A stretch of DNA of 64,000 nt from positions 259,001 through 323,000 of the forward strand of contig OY101122.1 in NCBI GenBank assembly GCA_956465555.1, in the 5' to 3' direction. Below are positions 1-11,369 of the stretch, one piece after another (the stretch's first letter is position 1; each line of letters begins with the position of its first letter). The translations under genes were made by a program, and so were the position numbers. Source of the DNA: Nitzschia sp. pyKryTriq1. Its lineage: Eukaryota > Bacillariophyta > Bacillariophyceae > Bacillariales > Bacillariaceae. The notes under the pieces are model-generated. The model ran no database searches. It saw nothing but the letters and a program-made list of their open reading frames with translations, and had not been told where the DNA came from.

Positions 1-976
1 TCGGATTACAAATCCAAATCATTAGATGGTCGGGGCATGAATGCCCCCTTTTCGCTGGGAGGGAACTGGTTGACACTCTCCAAACCGACATATGACGAAT
101 GCAAAGGACGGAACAGCAAGGGAGAGTTGACGTACAGTCTCGGAAGAATGAGCTTTGGCATGTTTCGACCGACCAATCTTGTGTGTTCAGTCCAAGCGTC
201 GTTCAACAATGTACAAACGATAGATCCGCGAAATCCTCCAAGACCTCTCCACGTCCCAAGCAAGTTGATGAAGGATATTCAAAGTGGCATTGTGAATTTG
301 AGAACCTACGAGTAAGTCTATATTATCTACATACATGCATACAAACAAACAGCAGCTACTAGTCCTTGCTTTTGGATCCTTAAAAACGACTCACACCCCT
401 GGTTTTTGCAGTATCGTGACAGCATTCACAATTGAGGCAGATCAGGACCGATCAGGAAACTCTCCTCCCAAAGAATCGTCGTCGTCATCATCATCGTCGT
501 CATCAGCATCATCATCCGCACCACCAGAAGACAATACCACCAGCTGCTACATTGTACCCAAACCGATTCGAGGAATTCTGACCAATCAAGGCTACGCGAT
601 ACCCGATCCACAGGTAGAAAACCGACTTTCGATTTGGTTCTCTGGAGGCTCTTTGGAAGTACTGGACGAAACAACGGATCTGGAAGAATGGAAGAACGTG
701 TTTGACGCAGACTTTGCCCCTGATCGAAATCTGCGGGAGCATGCCAATATCCTTGCCGCTCGGCTTCTTCTTGGCGTGGTGTTGCCGGATGGTATGGAAG
801 AGGATGGGACCATGAGTTTTGCTCTGAAAAAGCCCATTGGGGGACACGGTTCGGCGTATTGCGACATTGTATATATGGACGAGGATCTCCGGATAATGCG
901 CGGCCATCACGGTGCTGTGTATGTCTGCACCCGGGTGGCGGAGCCAGAGCACATAATTGTGGTGGACGAGCAGTAG
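1..976 (+). CDS. PAP/fibrillin-like plastid lipid-associated protein, 3' part (5' end outside window)
   Basis: The reading frame is open from base 1, so the start lies outside the window. Exon 1 runs to 311 and ends at a GTAAGT donor; exon 2 starts at 412 after a TTTTTGCAG acceptor. Joining them gives the smooth reading LRTYDIVTAFTIEAD. The 291 residues present carry a Ser-rich linker (about 490-520), then a region with SIWFSGGSLEVLDETTDLEEW and, near the end, DEDLRIMRGHHGAVYVCTR. The latter resembles the C-terminal signature of the PAP/fibrillin family, lipid-binding proteins of plastoglobules and thylakoids. Plastid location is inferred from the family because the targeting end is missing. 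The family call rests on remembered motif patterns. It is moderately sure; the splice junction is surer. Confidence 0.62.
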
Positions 977-1554
977 ACGACGGCGTAAAGAATTGTAGAA
1001 TACAAATTAGTATTCTAGATACTACTAGAGTAGATCACGGCTACAGTACTTGCTACCCCAAGTACTACCCACCACTATAAAGTTTTTTAGGCTGGAGGCT
1101 CTACTGTACTGTACTATGCCGTACAGGAAGAAACTTGCTTGCTTCCAGACTATCTACTACAACAGTTTTTAGATGAGAAATGAGTGAACTATCTACTTTG
1201 GAGAAGACGAGAGCAAACACAATCCCTCCCCCCCCTCCCTCGACGACTCGTCCTTCTCTATCTCGAGAGCCTGTAGTACCGCAAAAGTGGACTAAAACAC
1301 GGTCGGTCTAATCAATCATAGCTCGTCTATCTATCCGATCCATTCAATCAATCATGAGTCGTCAGTCCAGTCGCCGCCGCGTGTGCTCTCTGTGCTCTGG
1401 CTGGGGTTTTCCCGCCGCTATAATGGCCCTATTAGACACTAGACATACGGTATAAAATAGGATTATCGGAAAATGAAATGGTATTGCCATCGACAACCAA
1501 GTAAAAAATACATATATAAATCAGAGAGAGAATGATGCCCCCAACGTCCCTTTT
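977..1554. other. Intergenic, converging genes
   Basis: This 578-bp spacer lies between the 3' ends of the fibrillin-like gene and the NmrA-like gene. It has A/T-rich stretches and a C-rich run near 1225-1240. I see no coding exon, RNA gene or long repeat. Confidence 0.5.
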
Positions 1555-2463
1555 TTAAGATGCTTCGGCTGGTTTTTGGAGGTTGAGGCTATCCACATAG
1601 CGTCCAAGGGCATCTTCAGGGGTAGGCGGCTCTCCAAAGTACTTCTTGTGAATGGCAGGGTCATTGACATAAGATCCAGTGTCAAAATAGTTGAACATAT
1701 GCATCATGTCAGCCCCTGCCTTGGTGAAAAAGCCAAAACTATAAATGAAACCAGTGCGGATAAACTTGGGGAGAGAATAAACTGTCATTTCGTTGCCGAC
1801 CTTTTCGGATACAATCTTGACCATCTCATTGTAGGAAATAGGGCGGCTCAAACCAACTTCGATAGGCCCATTGGCAGTGTCCGGCAACTCAATGGCATCT
1901 GCAAAGTAGCTAGCCAGATCCGGAGTAAAGATCATACCAATTTCAACAGTTTTATTCCACGGGCAAATGGTAAAGGAACTTCCCCGCTTTAGAGCATCCC
2001 CTAGATAGTCTGGCGTTTGATCAATAAAACCTCCTGGACGAAGCGAGATAAACGAAATGCCGTTTTCCTTCAGATACTCCTCGGCAAGATATTTGTCATA
2101 GAAATGGCTGGCATCTTTCGTCTTCTCGCAAGTCAGAATACTGCAGTAGATGTAGCGCTTCACACCCTTCTTCTTCACTGCATCAGCGACATTCTGAGCA
2201 CCCACAGTGTCGACCTCGTACTGTCCCTGCATATACCCGTTGGCCGTGTTAATAACAACATCCACTCCTTCAAACGCAGTCTCTAGAGACTCCGGGTCCA
2301 TCATATCACCACGGATGACTTTTGCTCCCAGCTCTTCCACCTTAGTGGCATCGGATCCAGTGCGGATCAAAGCCTTGACGTCGTATTTTTTCTTTGCGAG
2401 AACCGCATCGAGTACCTTGCTGCCTAAGCTTCCACGAGCACCAATGATCAACACAGTTTTCAT
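1555..2463 (-). CDS. NmrA-like / atypical short-chain NAD(P)-binding protein
   Basis: A 302-residue intronless ORF starting at ATG 2463. The N-terminus MKTVLIIGARGSLGSKVLDA has the Gly-rich turn of a Rossmann fold (GARGSLGS, an NmrA-type GxxGxxG). It is followed by GDMMDPESLETAFEGVDVVIN, the usual pattern of NmrA/atypical-SDR proteins where the segment after strand 4 meets the cofactor. A YxxxK pair is present in FYDKYLAEEYL (about residues 121-131), and LRPGGFID follows, as in NmrA/NAD(P)H-binding domains. The length fits the family. The role could be an NAD(P)-dependent reductase or a redox sensor; substrate and location cannot be told. No targeting peptide is visible. Confidence 0.8.
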   Translation of the reverse strand: MKTVLIIGARGSLGSKVLDAVLAKKKYDVKALIRTGSDATKVEELGAKVIRGDMMDPESLETAFEGVDVVINTANGYMQGQYEVDTVGAQNVADAVKKKGVKRYIYCSILTCEKTKDASHFYDKYLAEEYLKENGISFISLRPGGFIDQTPDYLGDALKRGSSFTICPWNKTVEIGMIFTPDLASYFADAIELPDTANGPIEVGLSRPISYNEMVKIVSEKVGNEMTVYSLPKFIRTGFIYSFGFFTKAGADMMHMFNYFDTGSYVNDPAIHKKYFGEPPTPEDALGRYVDSLNLQKPAEAS

Positions 2464-3417
2464 TGTGAAATTGGACGAAAGTGGTTTCGGCGTTACTGGC
2501 CAGTGCTGAGATAAAGTGATTTACGTATGTACTCCGAGGACGAGTACTCAGTACACCTAGTCTTGATAAGAAAGAGACTAGTAGTGTTAATAGGGATAAG
2601 ATTATGTTGATGATGATGACAAAGAGATTGTGAGATTGATGAAATGGAGAAGAAAGGTTTTTGTTGATGAATTCTGTATGTTCCGAGTATCATAGTACCG
2701 GTACTAGTAGAGGTGCGAATAGAAGATGTGCGCGATGTGTATAAGGGATGACTGGAGAGAGTCGGATGAGTCATGCAAATAGGTCGAATAACGATCGGTT
2801 CCAGATCGTTTCATCCCAACAGTCAGTAGAGTATGAACAATACTGCTCTACAGTACTTGTACCGTAAGCTACGGTCGCTTCTGATGGGCACAATGGCATT
2901 GGATGCGATGACATGCGGTGAGGAATGAATCCTTCTTATTCATTCATTCTATGGGACGGCAAGCAGAAAATGGAACTTTCGGACAGACTGTCGAACAGTC
3001 ACATACTGTAGTAGTAGCAAGGATAGATAGTACCTGGTAGTAGTCTACCGGTAAAAATAAACCACGGTCGGCGTCTAATCAATTTCGTTTATCCATTCTC
3101 TAATTCAGTCATGAGTTGTGGGGGCATAATAGAGCATCGAGCGCGCCGGCCGAGGTCAGATCCAATTTTTACGAAAGACGTGCGTTGAAGAATTGCTGGT
3201 CTACTATTGAACGTACTACTAGTGTAGCTACCGTAGTCTACTACCCTCTCGTATCATACTCTGTCACAGCAGTGGTTGTGATGTTGGAGGTTGGATAAGC
3301 TTTACATTCATCATGCACGGAGCGACGACTAAAATATTCAGCAGCAGCATCGTCGTATCCATCATCCTCATATCGCAATTCTGTCTAGACTAGATATATG
3401 AATTGCTACAATCACTT
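2464..3417. promoter_or_regulatory. Divergent 5' region with a 14-bp palindrome
   Basis: This holds the upstream sequence of the NmrA-like gene (minus) and of the small ORF at 3418 (plus). A perfect 14-bp palindrome, TAGTACCGGTACTA, lies at 2693-2706, about 230 bp upstream of the NmrA-like ATG. The same core recurs in other spacers of the window. There is no convincing coding exon. The regulatory role is inference. Confidence 0.35.
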
Positions 3418-3957
3418 ATGGATGCTTCAACACTCGTAGCTCCTACTGGTAGAATGAAGACGAATTCGCGGCGTTTCAATTCCAAATCGTCACAACGCGT
3501 AGCAGTCATTGCCCTCGCACTGTTACTCTTAGACGGGATCTTCGTTGTCTTTCGCGGTAATTCGCCGACAATCGCCGCTTTTGCTGGTACGGATAGTAGA
3601 ACATATAGCTCAGTCGTCGTCAAGGGCGATGATAAACCGACACGATCATCATCACTACCGCCTGTTCTTCTTGATGATCTAAAAGACAATCATGACGGGA
3701 ACAAGACGGAGCAAAACCTAAGTGTTGTCGTCTTTGAAGGGGGTTTTGTTGCAGCGGGACCGACTGGCACGACATTATTTTTTACTAATACTTCCGAAGA
3801 CGCCAAGGATATCACTGGGGCGCCGGTGGTGCAAATCCCTTGGGATTCAAAAAACAACAACAAGAACACGACCGTTCCACCATCTCATGGGGCGGTGGTG
3901 GAAGAAGTTCACTGGGATTCAACAACAGTCACTAGTAGTAGCAACAATGGAGTCTAA
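3418..3957 (+). CDS. Hypothetical small protein with N-terminal hydrophobic segment
   Basis: The first ATG of the open frame is at 3418 and gives 179 residues. Residues 27-45 form a hydrophobic stretch (VAVIALALLLLDGIFVVF) after a basic Ser/Arg/Lys-rich segment, so a signal anchor or signal peptide is likely. Shortly after comes TIAAFAGTDS, which faintly recalls a diatom plastid Ala-Phe motif, though too far from the ATG to be convincing. The rest is Ser/Thr/Asn-rich and low in complexity, with a near-repeat (VVQIPWDSKNNN / VEEVHWDSTTVT). I do not recognise a family. It may be a lineage-specific secreted or membrane protein, or a chance ORF. Confidence 0.4.
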   Translation: MDASTLVAPTGRMKTNSRRFNSKSSQRVAVIALALLLLDGIFVVFRGNSPTIAAFAGTDSRTYSSVVVKGDDKPTRSSSLPPVLLDDLKDNHDGNKTEQNLSVVVFEGGFVAAGPTGTTLFFTNTSEDAKDITGAPVVQIPWDSKNNNKNTTVPPSHGAVVEEVHWDSTTVTSSSNNGV

Positions 3958-4362
3958 TAAAGATACTGTAGAGATGTTAGTACTATATTTGTAGGACTCG
4001 ACAACACATCATCATGCATGCAACCTCCTCCTCGCGCTTCTCTTTCGCTGTGCGATCACCTCTCTCGCGCCCGCGTCCGTCCCAGACTGACGCGAACGCA
4101 AGCGCGCGGAGAGCACTGAACCGATCCGGCCGACCGGTCCGACCGACTCTTCTCCTATTCGCGTCCCAGCAACAAAAGAAGATGATGATTTTCGGCCCCG
4201 CCAAAATAAGTTCGAAGAACCCGCAAAAGCAACGCGCCACAAGATAATGAAGGACCGCAGCATCGCAGCAAGGAAGCTATATTATTCATCTATCGAACAT
4301 ACTGGCGTCGAACATCGCAAGAAGGGAGCTACAAGTGCAAGTACACACTGTCTACAGAGATC
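3958..4362. other. Intergenic, 5' leader of the BTB gene
   Basis: This holds a CT/CG-rich tract (about 4020-4150, many CGCG and TCTCGCGC steps) just upstream of the BTB gene, plausibly its promoter and 5' leader. Open frames here lack recognisable domains. I see no other gene. Confidence 0.35.
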
Positions 4363-5856
4363 ATGGATGAGCAGGAGGGGATCAACAACAACAACAACAA
4401 CAACAACATGAATGAGGATGATTCTTCTTCCAAGAAACGACCAGCCGCCGACGACGACGACTCCAATGACAAGAATCAGAATGGTAATGAAGCAGGGCCT
4501 CCTCCTGCCAAGAGGCTTCGTTCTTGCGAAAATGATCTGAAAATCATCGTGGGAAGACCAACAGCCACAGCCACAGCCACAGCAACATCGGATCCAACAC
4601 CAACACCACCTCCACGCGAGTTTTGGTGTGTCTCCAACGTCATGGCGTATCATAGCAACTTTTTCGATACCCTGCTCGCGACTCCGATGCAAGAGTCGAT
4701 TTCGCGTGAAATCCATTTGCCGGACGTGGATCCTAACGATTGGGAAAAGGTCATGAGATACCTGAATCCGTGCGAGGGACTCAAATTCTTGACTCTGGAG
4801 GATGTGATAGTGATTGCTCCTCTCTACGACAAGTATGAATTCCGACAAGGAAAGGAGCTTTGCGACTACTTTGTCACGGCGCACTTTCAAAAGGAACTAC
4901 ATTATCTACTACTACAAGAACAAGAAAACGCCCCACAAGGAAGAAGAGAACGAATGAGTCTTGAACTTGATCTGCTCATTGAGGCCTTCGCTGTCACCCA
5001 GTCGTGTCATTTCTCAGAGGCTACCATCACGGCATGCTTTGACTTTTTCTCTCGACTTTTCAGTGACAAGTGGTCGACTTATGGTCGAATGATGTTCCAC
5101 GCCCAACAGCTACAGAAACTAGTACCGTTGTTCCGCAAGGTGGAGAAACAGAAACGACCACCCGCCGGCCTTCCATCCAAGCTTCTTGGGGCGGGAGGAT
5201 CACAACTAGGAGTACTGTTGGCCAACAACAACGAGGAGGACTTTAGCGAAAATCCCATTGCCGGTGAGCTTCTAATGGTCAAGTATCAACGAGACAAGGC
5301 CTTTCGGCTTTTGATGGATACATGTCCAATCGTACGGATCCGAAACTGCTCCGAACCCAACATCAACGGTATATATTACCAAACCGGGCTGAACAAGAAG
5401 ACACGTCAGTATATGAGGAGATCGTCCGCACCATTGTCCATTCGGGGCGCGCTTTACGACGAGTTGGCACTGGTTGTTTTGAACGAGCCGCTGCTGGAAC
5501 AACTTGGGCAGGGGATTCATCATCATCATGGCTGGGCAATATGTGGGATACAGAATTCGCGTGAGTTTCCTCCTGCGGATGCCACCAAAACCCCGCTCTG
5601 GTACGTACCTAGTTCTGCGTCACAACCCTTGCCTCCAGAGCAAGGATGGATAGAAGCTACCGCTCCTGCCGCTCCTGTCCTCCCTCGCCAGTTTGGCGAT
5701 AGAAGCACGATGACTGCCCCAACGCTCACATACCAATGGCTGGGCCCCGGGTGGGCCGCCGCCGATGAACAAGGTCACACCACCGCCCAACAACAAGAAA
5801 GATTGATGCTTGGATACGTACAACAAGCACTGAACGAACGACCACGACACCTCTAA
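4363..5856 (+). CDS. BTB/POZ-domain protein
   Basis: A 497-residue intronless ORF from ATG 4363. It opens with an Asn run coded by CAA/AAC repeats, an acidic stretch and a basic patch (PPPAKRLRS) that could act as a nuclear signal. Residues about 58-165 look like a BTB/POZ fold: DLKIIVG, a Thr/Ala/Pro insertion, then WCVSNVMAYHSNFFDTLL, IHLPDVDPNDWEKVMRYL and an ALYDKYEF-like helix. BTB domains mediate dimerisation and often recruit cullin-3. The remaining 300 residues hold a conserved-looking part (CPIVRIRNCSEPNINGIY to about residue 420) without Kelch, MATH or zinc-finger repeats that I can name. Partner and substrate are unknown. Confidence 0.7.
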   Translation: MDEQEGINNNNNNNNMNEDDSSSKKRPAADDDDSNDKNQNGNEAGPPPAKRLRSCENDLKIIVGRPTATATATATSDPTPTPPPREFWCVSNVMAYHSNFFDTLLATPMQESISREIHLPDVDPNDWEKVMRYLNPCEGLKFLTLEDVIVIAPLYDKYEFRQGKELCDYFVTAHFQKELHYLLLQEQENAPQGRRERMSLELDLLIEAFAVTQSCHFSEATITACFDFFSRLFSDKWSTYGRMMFHAQQLQKLVPLFRKVEKQKRPPAGLPSKLLGAGGSQLGVLLANNNEEDFSENPIAGELLMVKYQRDKAFRLLMDTCPIVRIRNCSEPNINGIYYQTGLNKKTRQYMRRSSAPLSIRGALYDELALVVLNEPLLEQLGQGIHHHHGWAICGIQNSREFPPADATKTPLWYVPSSASQPLPPEQGWIEATAPAAPVLPRQFGDRSTMTAPTLTYQWLGPGWAAADEQGHTTAQQQERLMLGYVQQALNERPRHL

Positions 5857-6422
5857 TCACGTACCAGGTACTGCTGTGATCTACGTAATGCAATTTTAGA
5901 GTACCTGGTACTGCTTACGGTACAAGCAGTAAGGGTACGGAGGATCGAATCATCAAGCAAGTTCGTCCAATCAATCAATCAATCAATCACCAATCAATCA
6001 TCGTGTCCGGCACCTTGCTTGTGGCAGCACTTTCCAAGTGTGTACTGTACCGGTACAATACTCTGTCTCCTCTAGCGGTACCTGATGGTACCGCGTAGCT
6101 TGTTGCTGATGCTGGCTGCTGGTTTGTTGAGACTGGTTCATCATCTCCATATACACTTTGGCGCCAAGGTTGTTCTTGTGACGAAGCAAATATTGTTGGA
6201 ACTGCAGAGTGGAGTGGCTTTTGGACGCAAAGAGTACCGATATACCAAAAGAGTAGAGTAGTCTAATCTTGATTAGATTCCATGAATGGATATTTCGAAT
6301 GATGATGATTATTATTATTTGTATATTATTACACAAGCCATTTACTACTAGTAGTCTACTACTAGGCCGCCATCAGCAGCAGCAGCAGCCATTCTTTCGT
6401 TCCCCCTCGTCTCTCTTTTTAT
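5857..6422. other. Intergenic, converging genes, with a TCAA microsatellite
   Basis: This spacer lies between two convergent genes. It contains a (TCAA)n run at about 5969-5990 and a 12-bp palindrome TGTACCGGTACA at 6046-6057. A 112-codon minus-strand frame (5998-6336) is rich in Ile runs and shows no domain, so I do not call it a gene. Confidence 0.4.
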
Positions 6423-9113
6423 TTACGAGCTGTGAATGATAAAGTCTTCCAAACCACACGATTCCAAGGCCAGACCTTTTTCATTGGCGAGATGCAAGAT
6501 ACAGATGAAATAAAAGGAAAGAGTCACATCGGATTGGCTTTGCGTCGCTTGCATTTCTCGGACAGTATCTTGAAAGGACAGGGGGCCTTGTTGCTGTTTG
6601 GCATCATCCACATTGTCTTCGTCGTCAGCATCGAGACGTTCCATGTCCTCGGCTTCCTTGATCGCTTCATCCATGTCGTCGTCGTCGTCATCATCAGTGT
6701 CGACGTCCTTGGATTTCTTCTTCTCCCAAGCGGGTGTCTTGCCTCGTTTTTCAAAAGTACGTTCCAGTTCTTCCCATAGATCCGTCTTGAGACGCTTCAC
6801 ATCGACCTTTTTGGCAACGGTAGCATAGCCGACCTTGACCTTTTCGACCTTGCGAACCCCTTCGAGTTCGGCCACAAAGTCGATATCTGCAACTCCACTG
6901 TCATCGTAGTCTCCTCCGCCGCCGCCAAAGTCAAAGCCCGGACCATCGTCGTCTCCGCCGTACGAGTTGTTGTCGTCGTGATTGCCCCACGTCTCGACTC
7001 CACCAAAGCCGACCTGTCGGACGGGTAAAGAAGTAGCGTTCTGGGAGCAAAAGTCCATGACATTGGTATTGGGACGAAGAAAGAGAGAAGTAAAGTTTTC
7101 AACCTTGATACCTGCATCCAATGGAAGCAAGTTTTCGTTCTTGGAAGCCTTGGCAATGGCAGCCTTCGTCATTTGCAACGCAGCCGTGCTGTTGCTTCCC
7201 TTTTTACCCTTGGGAGGCTTTTGAAGAAGGTCCTTGAGATCAGCAATCTTCGGCTTGGAAATGTCCACGACAATGACACCCTTGGTACCCGCCTTGGCAC
7301 GGCCCTTGCGCTTCTTGGTAGCTTTCGCGGCGGCGGCGGATTCTTGGGATTCCGCGGCAGAAGAATCCTTCTTGTTATTGATTTTGCGCTTGGGTTGCAT
7401 CTTTTTCCAATGCGCCGCTCCAGCCCACTGATTATTACCTTGAATGGTCTCGAGAGCCTTTTTGTTGAAGTATTCATAGTTGGACTGGGATCCCGAAATA
7501 TCTCCCGCAGCAATGGCATCAAGTAGGACCGTGGCTTGGGATGGCGGTCGCGATGCCTCGAACGTGGTTTGAAAGCTTTCCGATGAAAAACGATGATCGC
7601 CATCGTGAATAAAGCTGACAGGAAAGCTATCGCTACCACCCATGACATTTTCTTCGTCATCATCGTCGTCCGCTCCACCAAAATCGTCTGGAGCAAAATC
7701 GCCGCCCCCATTGTCGCCACTCAGAAAGTCACTGTCATCTTCATCTTGTTCCGCCATGAGAGAGCGTCCCAAATCGGCTTGAGATGCTCGACTTCGCTCC
7801 ATAGCTTCGACATGAATGGATCTATCCGCTTCGGCCTCATCTTCTTTGGGCGCCGCGTATCGTTTGGACTGACGAGAAAAATACGTGAGATTACTATAAT
7901 GTTCATGTGCATCCTCAAAACAAAATGTTGTAGTTCCAGCACTTACCGGTTTGACATTTTCGACGAATCCTTCTTGCGTCAATTGAGCAAATTCGGTCCG
8001 CAAGGTGGCCAGTTGGGGAACCAGCGGCAATTGATGCACCGTCTGCCCATTGAGAGACGCCTCGAGTCGGGCCGTCAACGATGACACATCGACAGTCGAA
8101 GGTCCAGTACCACCACTACTATGCATGCCATCGTCCTCCTCCTGCTGCTTGGAGTCTTCTTCTGCCGTATTATCATCATCCAAAGTGGAATCAAAGACGA
8201 TATTGCAGCCAGTGGCACCAACGTTCAAGTTGGCGAGAAGAAGACCCTTGGCGCCACCTTCGTCGAATGTCTTGGACATTTTGTGAAAGAGAGGATCGAT
8301 ATCAAAGGCCGCATCCAACTTGTGAATGTTGATATTGGCTGTATTATAGAAGTATAGAAGCCGGATTGGGTTAGTCAGACGGCTTGCCGAGAAACCAACC
8401 TCAGCACTAGTCTTGAATCATCATCATCATCATCATCATCATATTTACTTACCAAGGTTGGACTCGAGCGTCTCTGTATTGCTGCTGCGGGCGGCACGTC
8501 GCTCTTCTCGCGCTTCTTCGGCACGAGTCGTCGCAGTCTCTCCCAATGCGTCTCCGCCATCGTCCGTCGACTTACTACCCTTCTTGCCCGTATCGGTACG
8601 ATTCAAGTTGGCCAACACTTTGTAGGACGTCAAGTGGACATCATCAACGCGATACGAGTAAATCTTGACCGAGGCATCCAACGTACAACTGGCCTTGGTA
8701 AAGTTGACACCTGTGACGGGACCGAGCGTATCTTCCAATGGCACTACAGCAGAATTGCTCGTGCCTCCATTGGTACTCAAAAAGCGATCCATGTGATCAA
8801 TCAAATTCAAATTCCACGAATTGCTGGCATTGATTTTGTTTTCCGCATTCATGCGAATCGCATTTTGATAGACTTCTCCCAAATTCTCGGAATTCATCAT
8901 TGGAACCGCGCCATCATCGCCATCCTCATCATCTTCACCATTGTTGTTACTCGAAAGCTTTAAGAAGCGAGCCGAACTACGGCGTCGCCGACGCGAGGAT
9001 TTGGTAAGGCGGCGGCCGTTCAAAGGCACGCGGCGTGCGACTTGGACATCGTCCTCGTCCTCGTCGTCATCCGCTAGTACAATGTTGGCAGTGCGTTCTG
9101 TCAAGACGTCCAT
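6423..9113 (-). CDS. NCAPH: Condensin complex subunit 2 (CAP-H / Barren)
   Basis: Three exons: 9113-8453, 8338-7947 and 7868-6423, giving 832 residues. Introns are 114 and 78 nt with GTAAGT donors and CAG acceptors. The start is the ATG at 9113 in a good context (ACCATGG). CAP-H is the kleisin that bridges the two SMC heads of condensin I. Seen here are NAENKINASNSWNLNLIDHMD and KASCTLDASVKIYSYRVDDVH near the N-terminus, a junction reading SNLANINIHKLDAAFDIDPLFH, and the C-terminal winged-helix end with SFYFICILHLANEKGLAL. All are hallmarks of Barren proteins. Acidic linkers separate them. Removing the 78-nt second intron keeps the frame, so it could be misread as coding; its splice sites and lack of conservation favour an intron. 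Divergent from the acyltransferase gene. Confidence 0.93.
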
Positions 9114-9666
9114 GGTGCTAGAGTCAATATAAACGATTACAGTACCAATACTCGTACGAATGGAAGTAAAATGGCACAATCAATCAAAGAAAGAGAGTGT
9201 TTGTTGCCTTTTTAGAAGGATGATGGACGAGAGGGAGAGGCAACAGCAGAACAACAACAACAAGCACTGCAACTAACATCATGCATCGCGCGTGGGGATC
9301 CGCCTCGTTTTTGGACGTTGCTGTTCCGAGCTAAATATTTCAAACAGGTCCACCGGGCAGGCTTTGTTCGGCCGGCGCGTAATTTGTATTGTAAAGCAGG
9401 ATGGATGACGTGGACGTCTGGTTCTCGCCCGTTTTGAAACGCGCCCGCACGCATGCAACGCGCGCGAATGAACAAAGGAGTTCGGATTTCATTTTTTTCT
9501 CAAAACGAGAACACACAAAACCCAACCACACGATAACGTACGGTACAATAATATATTCGTATTACGCTCCCGCCGACGACGATGTCTCCACAAAGAAAAC
9601 ACTCTGCTCAAAAACTACTTTGGAACAATCAAAACTACACCAAGCTTTCTTTTGTCAAGAATCATC
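9114..9666. promoter_or_regulatory. Shared upstream region between CAP-H and the acyltransferase
   Basis: 553 bp between two divergent start codons, so it must hold both promoters. It contains GC-rich stretches with GCGCGC steps (about 9425-9465) and A/T-rich blocks near both genes. No coding exon is evident. Confidence 0.4.
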
Positions 9667-11261
9667 ATGAAGGAGCATGCTGCTGCTGTTCACATTGGAA
9701 TCTTATTCGTCTTGCTGGCGGAATGGCCGACAACAACGACGAGGACGACGACATGTGCTGCTTTTGTCGCATCGCCACCCCCGGTGGTCGACGAACTAGG
9801 AAGAGGATATCTAAAGCTAAAACAGCAGCAGAAACAGCGCCTGTTTGTCTCCAAAATCAGCAGTCCTATAGAATCGGTTTCGGCACTCGATGGTGGTGAA
9901 AATCAGCCAAGAGGAGCCACCACCGCAGCGACAACTTCTTCAGCACATGCACTAGTAGAACCTCTTTCGCCCATGGAAGCCACCATTCGCAAGGTAAAGT
10001 CTTGTTGAATTCGAATCGGAGTGTCGAACCACTACTTTGAAACTTGTCATCCCGCCAATATAATATTATTTTACTAATCAATATACTCGTTGTCGTATAG
10101 GTTACCATGGTTTCCTATATCGCTTCCATGTGCATTGTCCTGCCGTTGGCCCTTTTGCCCTTGTGGATACTTTCCAAAACAACAACAACAACAAATAGTA
10201 GTAAAGAGAACATCCTCGATAAGGCGCAACGAGAGAGATTGGCCTTGGATATCGGACAATTCTGCGCCAGTTCGTTGCTTTTCCTCATGCCTTTCATGGA
10301 TGTGACAGTCCAATCCTCGGAGGAGGAAGAACATACCCGGCATCCACCAGAGCCGAGTATTTGGGTCTGTAATCATACTTCCATGCTGGATACGTTCATT
10401 CTATTGGCGTGTGATGAGCAATTACGAGGACGGAACAAACGACCCATCAAAACGATTTATTGGAAAGGTTTGGAAGATAATCCTATTTGTAATTTACTAT
10501 TCAAATTGGCAGGATTCATTCCAGTCCAGATGGAAGCCAATGGAGCGGGGGAGGACAATCAATATGACAAGAAATCATTTCTTCGACTCTTGAAGGATTC
10601 CAAACAGGCGTTTGCTGAAGGCTTTGATTTACTCATCTTGCCCGAAGGCCAACTGAATCCTTGGCCCGAACAAGGATTACTGCCCGTCTTTGCAGGAGCG
10701 CACAAACTTTCTCAAATGAGTGGTGCTGGTGGTGGGGGACGTGGTGGAACAAATCGCGGCCAGCCGCGTCCGATTCGAATGGTCGCGTTGCATGGCTGTC
10801 ATAAATTGTGGCATGCTGATGACAGTCTCGTGGGATTGAGGGCCATTTCGGACAAGCAGGTCAAGGCACGGGTCTATCCTTGGGATGGAAGACGAATGTT
10901 TGAAACGGGAGACGAGTTTGTGGAAACCTTTCGGACCGTAGTGGGACACTTTGGAGCTACGGGAACAGATCTTCCACCCGAAGAGTTGGCCCAGTGGCTG
11001 GATGGGTCTGCGTGGAAAGAACGACAACAGCAACATCAACAGGAGCAAAAAGTGCTGGCGGACACGAATAATGCTACCGAGCTGATTGATAGAGAGGGAG
11101 AGGTTATAGTCGTGAAGCACGAAATTTCAAAGATATTGGAATCGGAAAAGAAGAAGCAGGAGCCGGATCAAATTGCCGTCGCCAAATGTAGTGGTGCAAA
11201 GACGGAAAGGCAACAAAACAAAGATGAAGAATCACACCAGTCGACGTCGTACCACCCATAG
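9667..11261 (+). CDS. PlsC-type 1-acylglycerol-3-phosphate acyltransferase, probably plastid-targeted
   Basis: Two exons, 9667-9993 and 10101-11261 (107-nt intron, phase 0), 495 residues. The catalytic NHxxxxD motif appears as NHTSMLD, and the substrate-binding motif as LPEGQLNP, a variant of the usual PEGT/PEGTR. Such enzymes add the second acyl chain to lysophosphatidate, making phosphatidate. The N-terminus MKEHAAAVHIGILFVLLAEW is a signal peptide, followed by CAAFVAS, which fits the diatom plastid-import pattern with Phe at +1. Exon 2 starts with a membrane segment (about 112-134). The C-terminal 80 residues are Gln/Lys/Glu-rich. Acyl and acceptor specificity are not known; a lyso-glycerolipid acyltransferase of another headgroup is possible. 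Confidence 0.82.
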
Positions 11262-11369
11262 TGATATGTAAAACCGCGTCGCTTTCGGGTACGGAAAGAG
11301 TCTAGTTGTTCCTATTCATTAACGAGACTGACGCCGAAGAAGCAATTATATACTGCCATCGTGTTGTCA

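Noticed and set aside
3418-3957. Plastid targeting of the small protein by its AAFAG motif.
   Set aside because: The motif lies about 55 residues from the ATG and well past the hydrophobic segment, which does not fit the usual cleavage position.
5998-6336. A 112-codon minus-strand ORF.
   Set aside because: Ile runs from an A/T repeat, no domain, and it lies in a 3'-3' spacer.
7869-7946. Treating this in-frame CAP-H segment as coding.
   Set aside because: It has a GTAAGT donor and CGTCAG acceptor, and its removal keeps the frame. The 26 residues it would code do not look like the CAP-H family.
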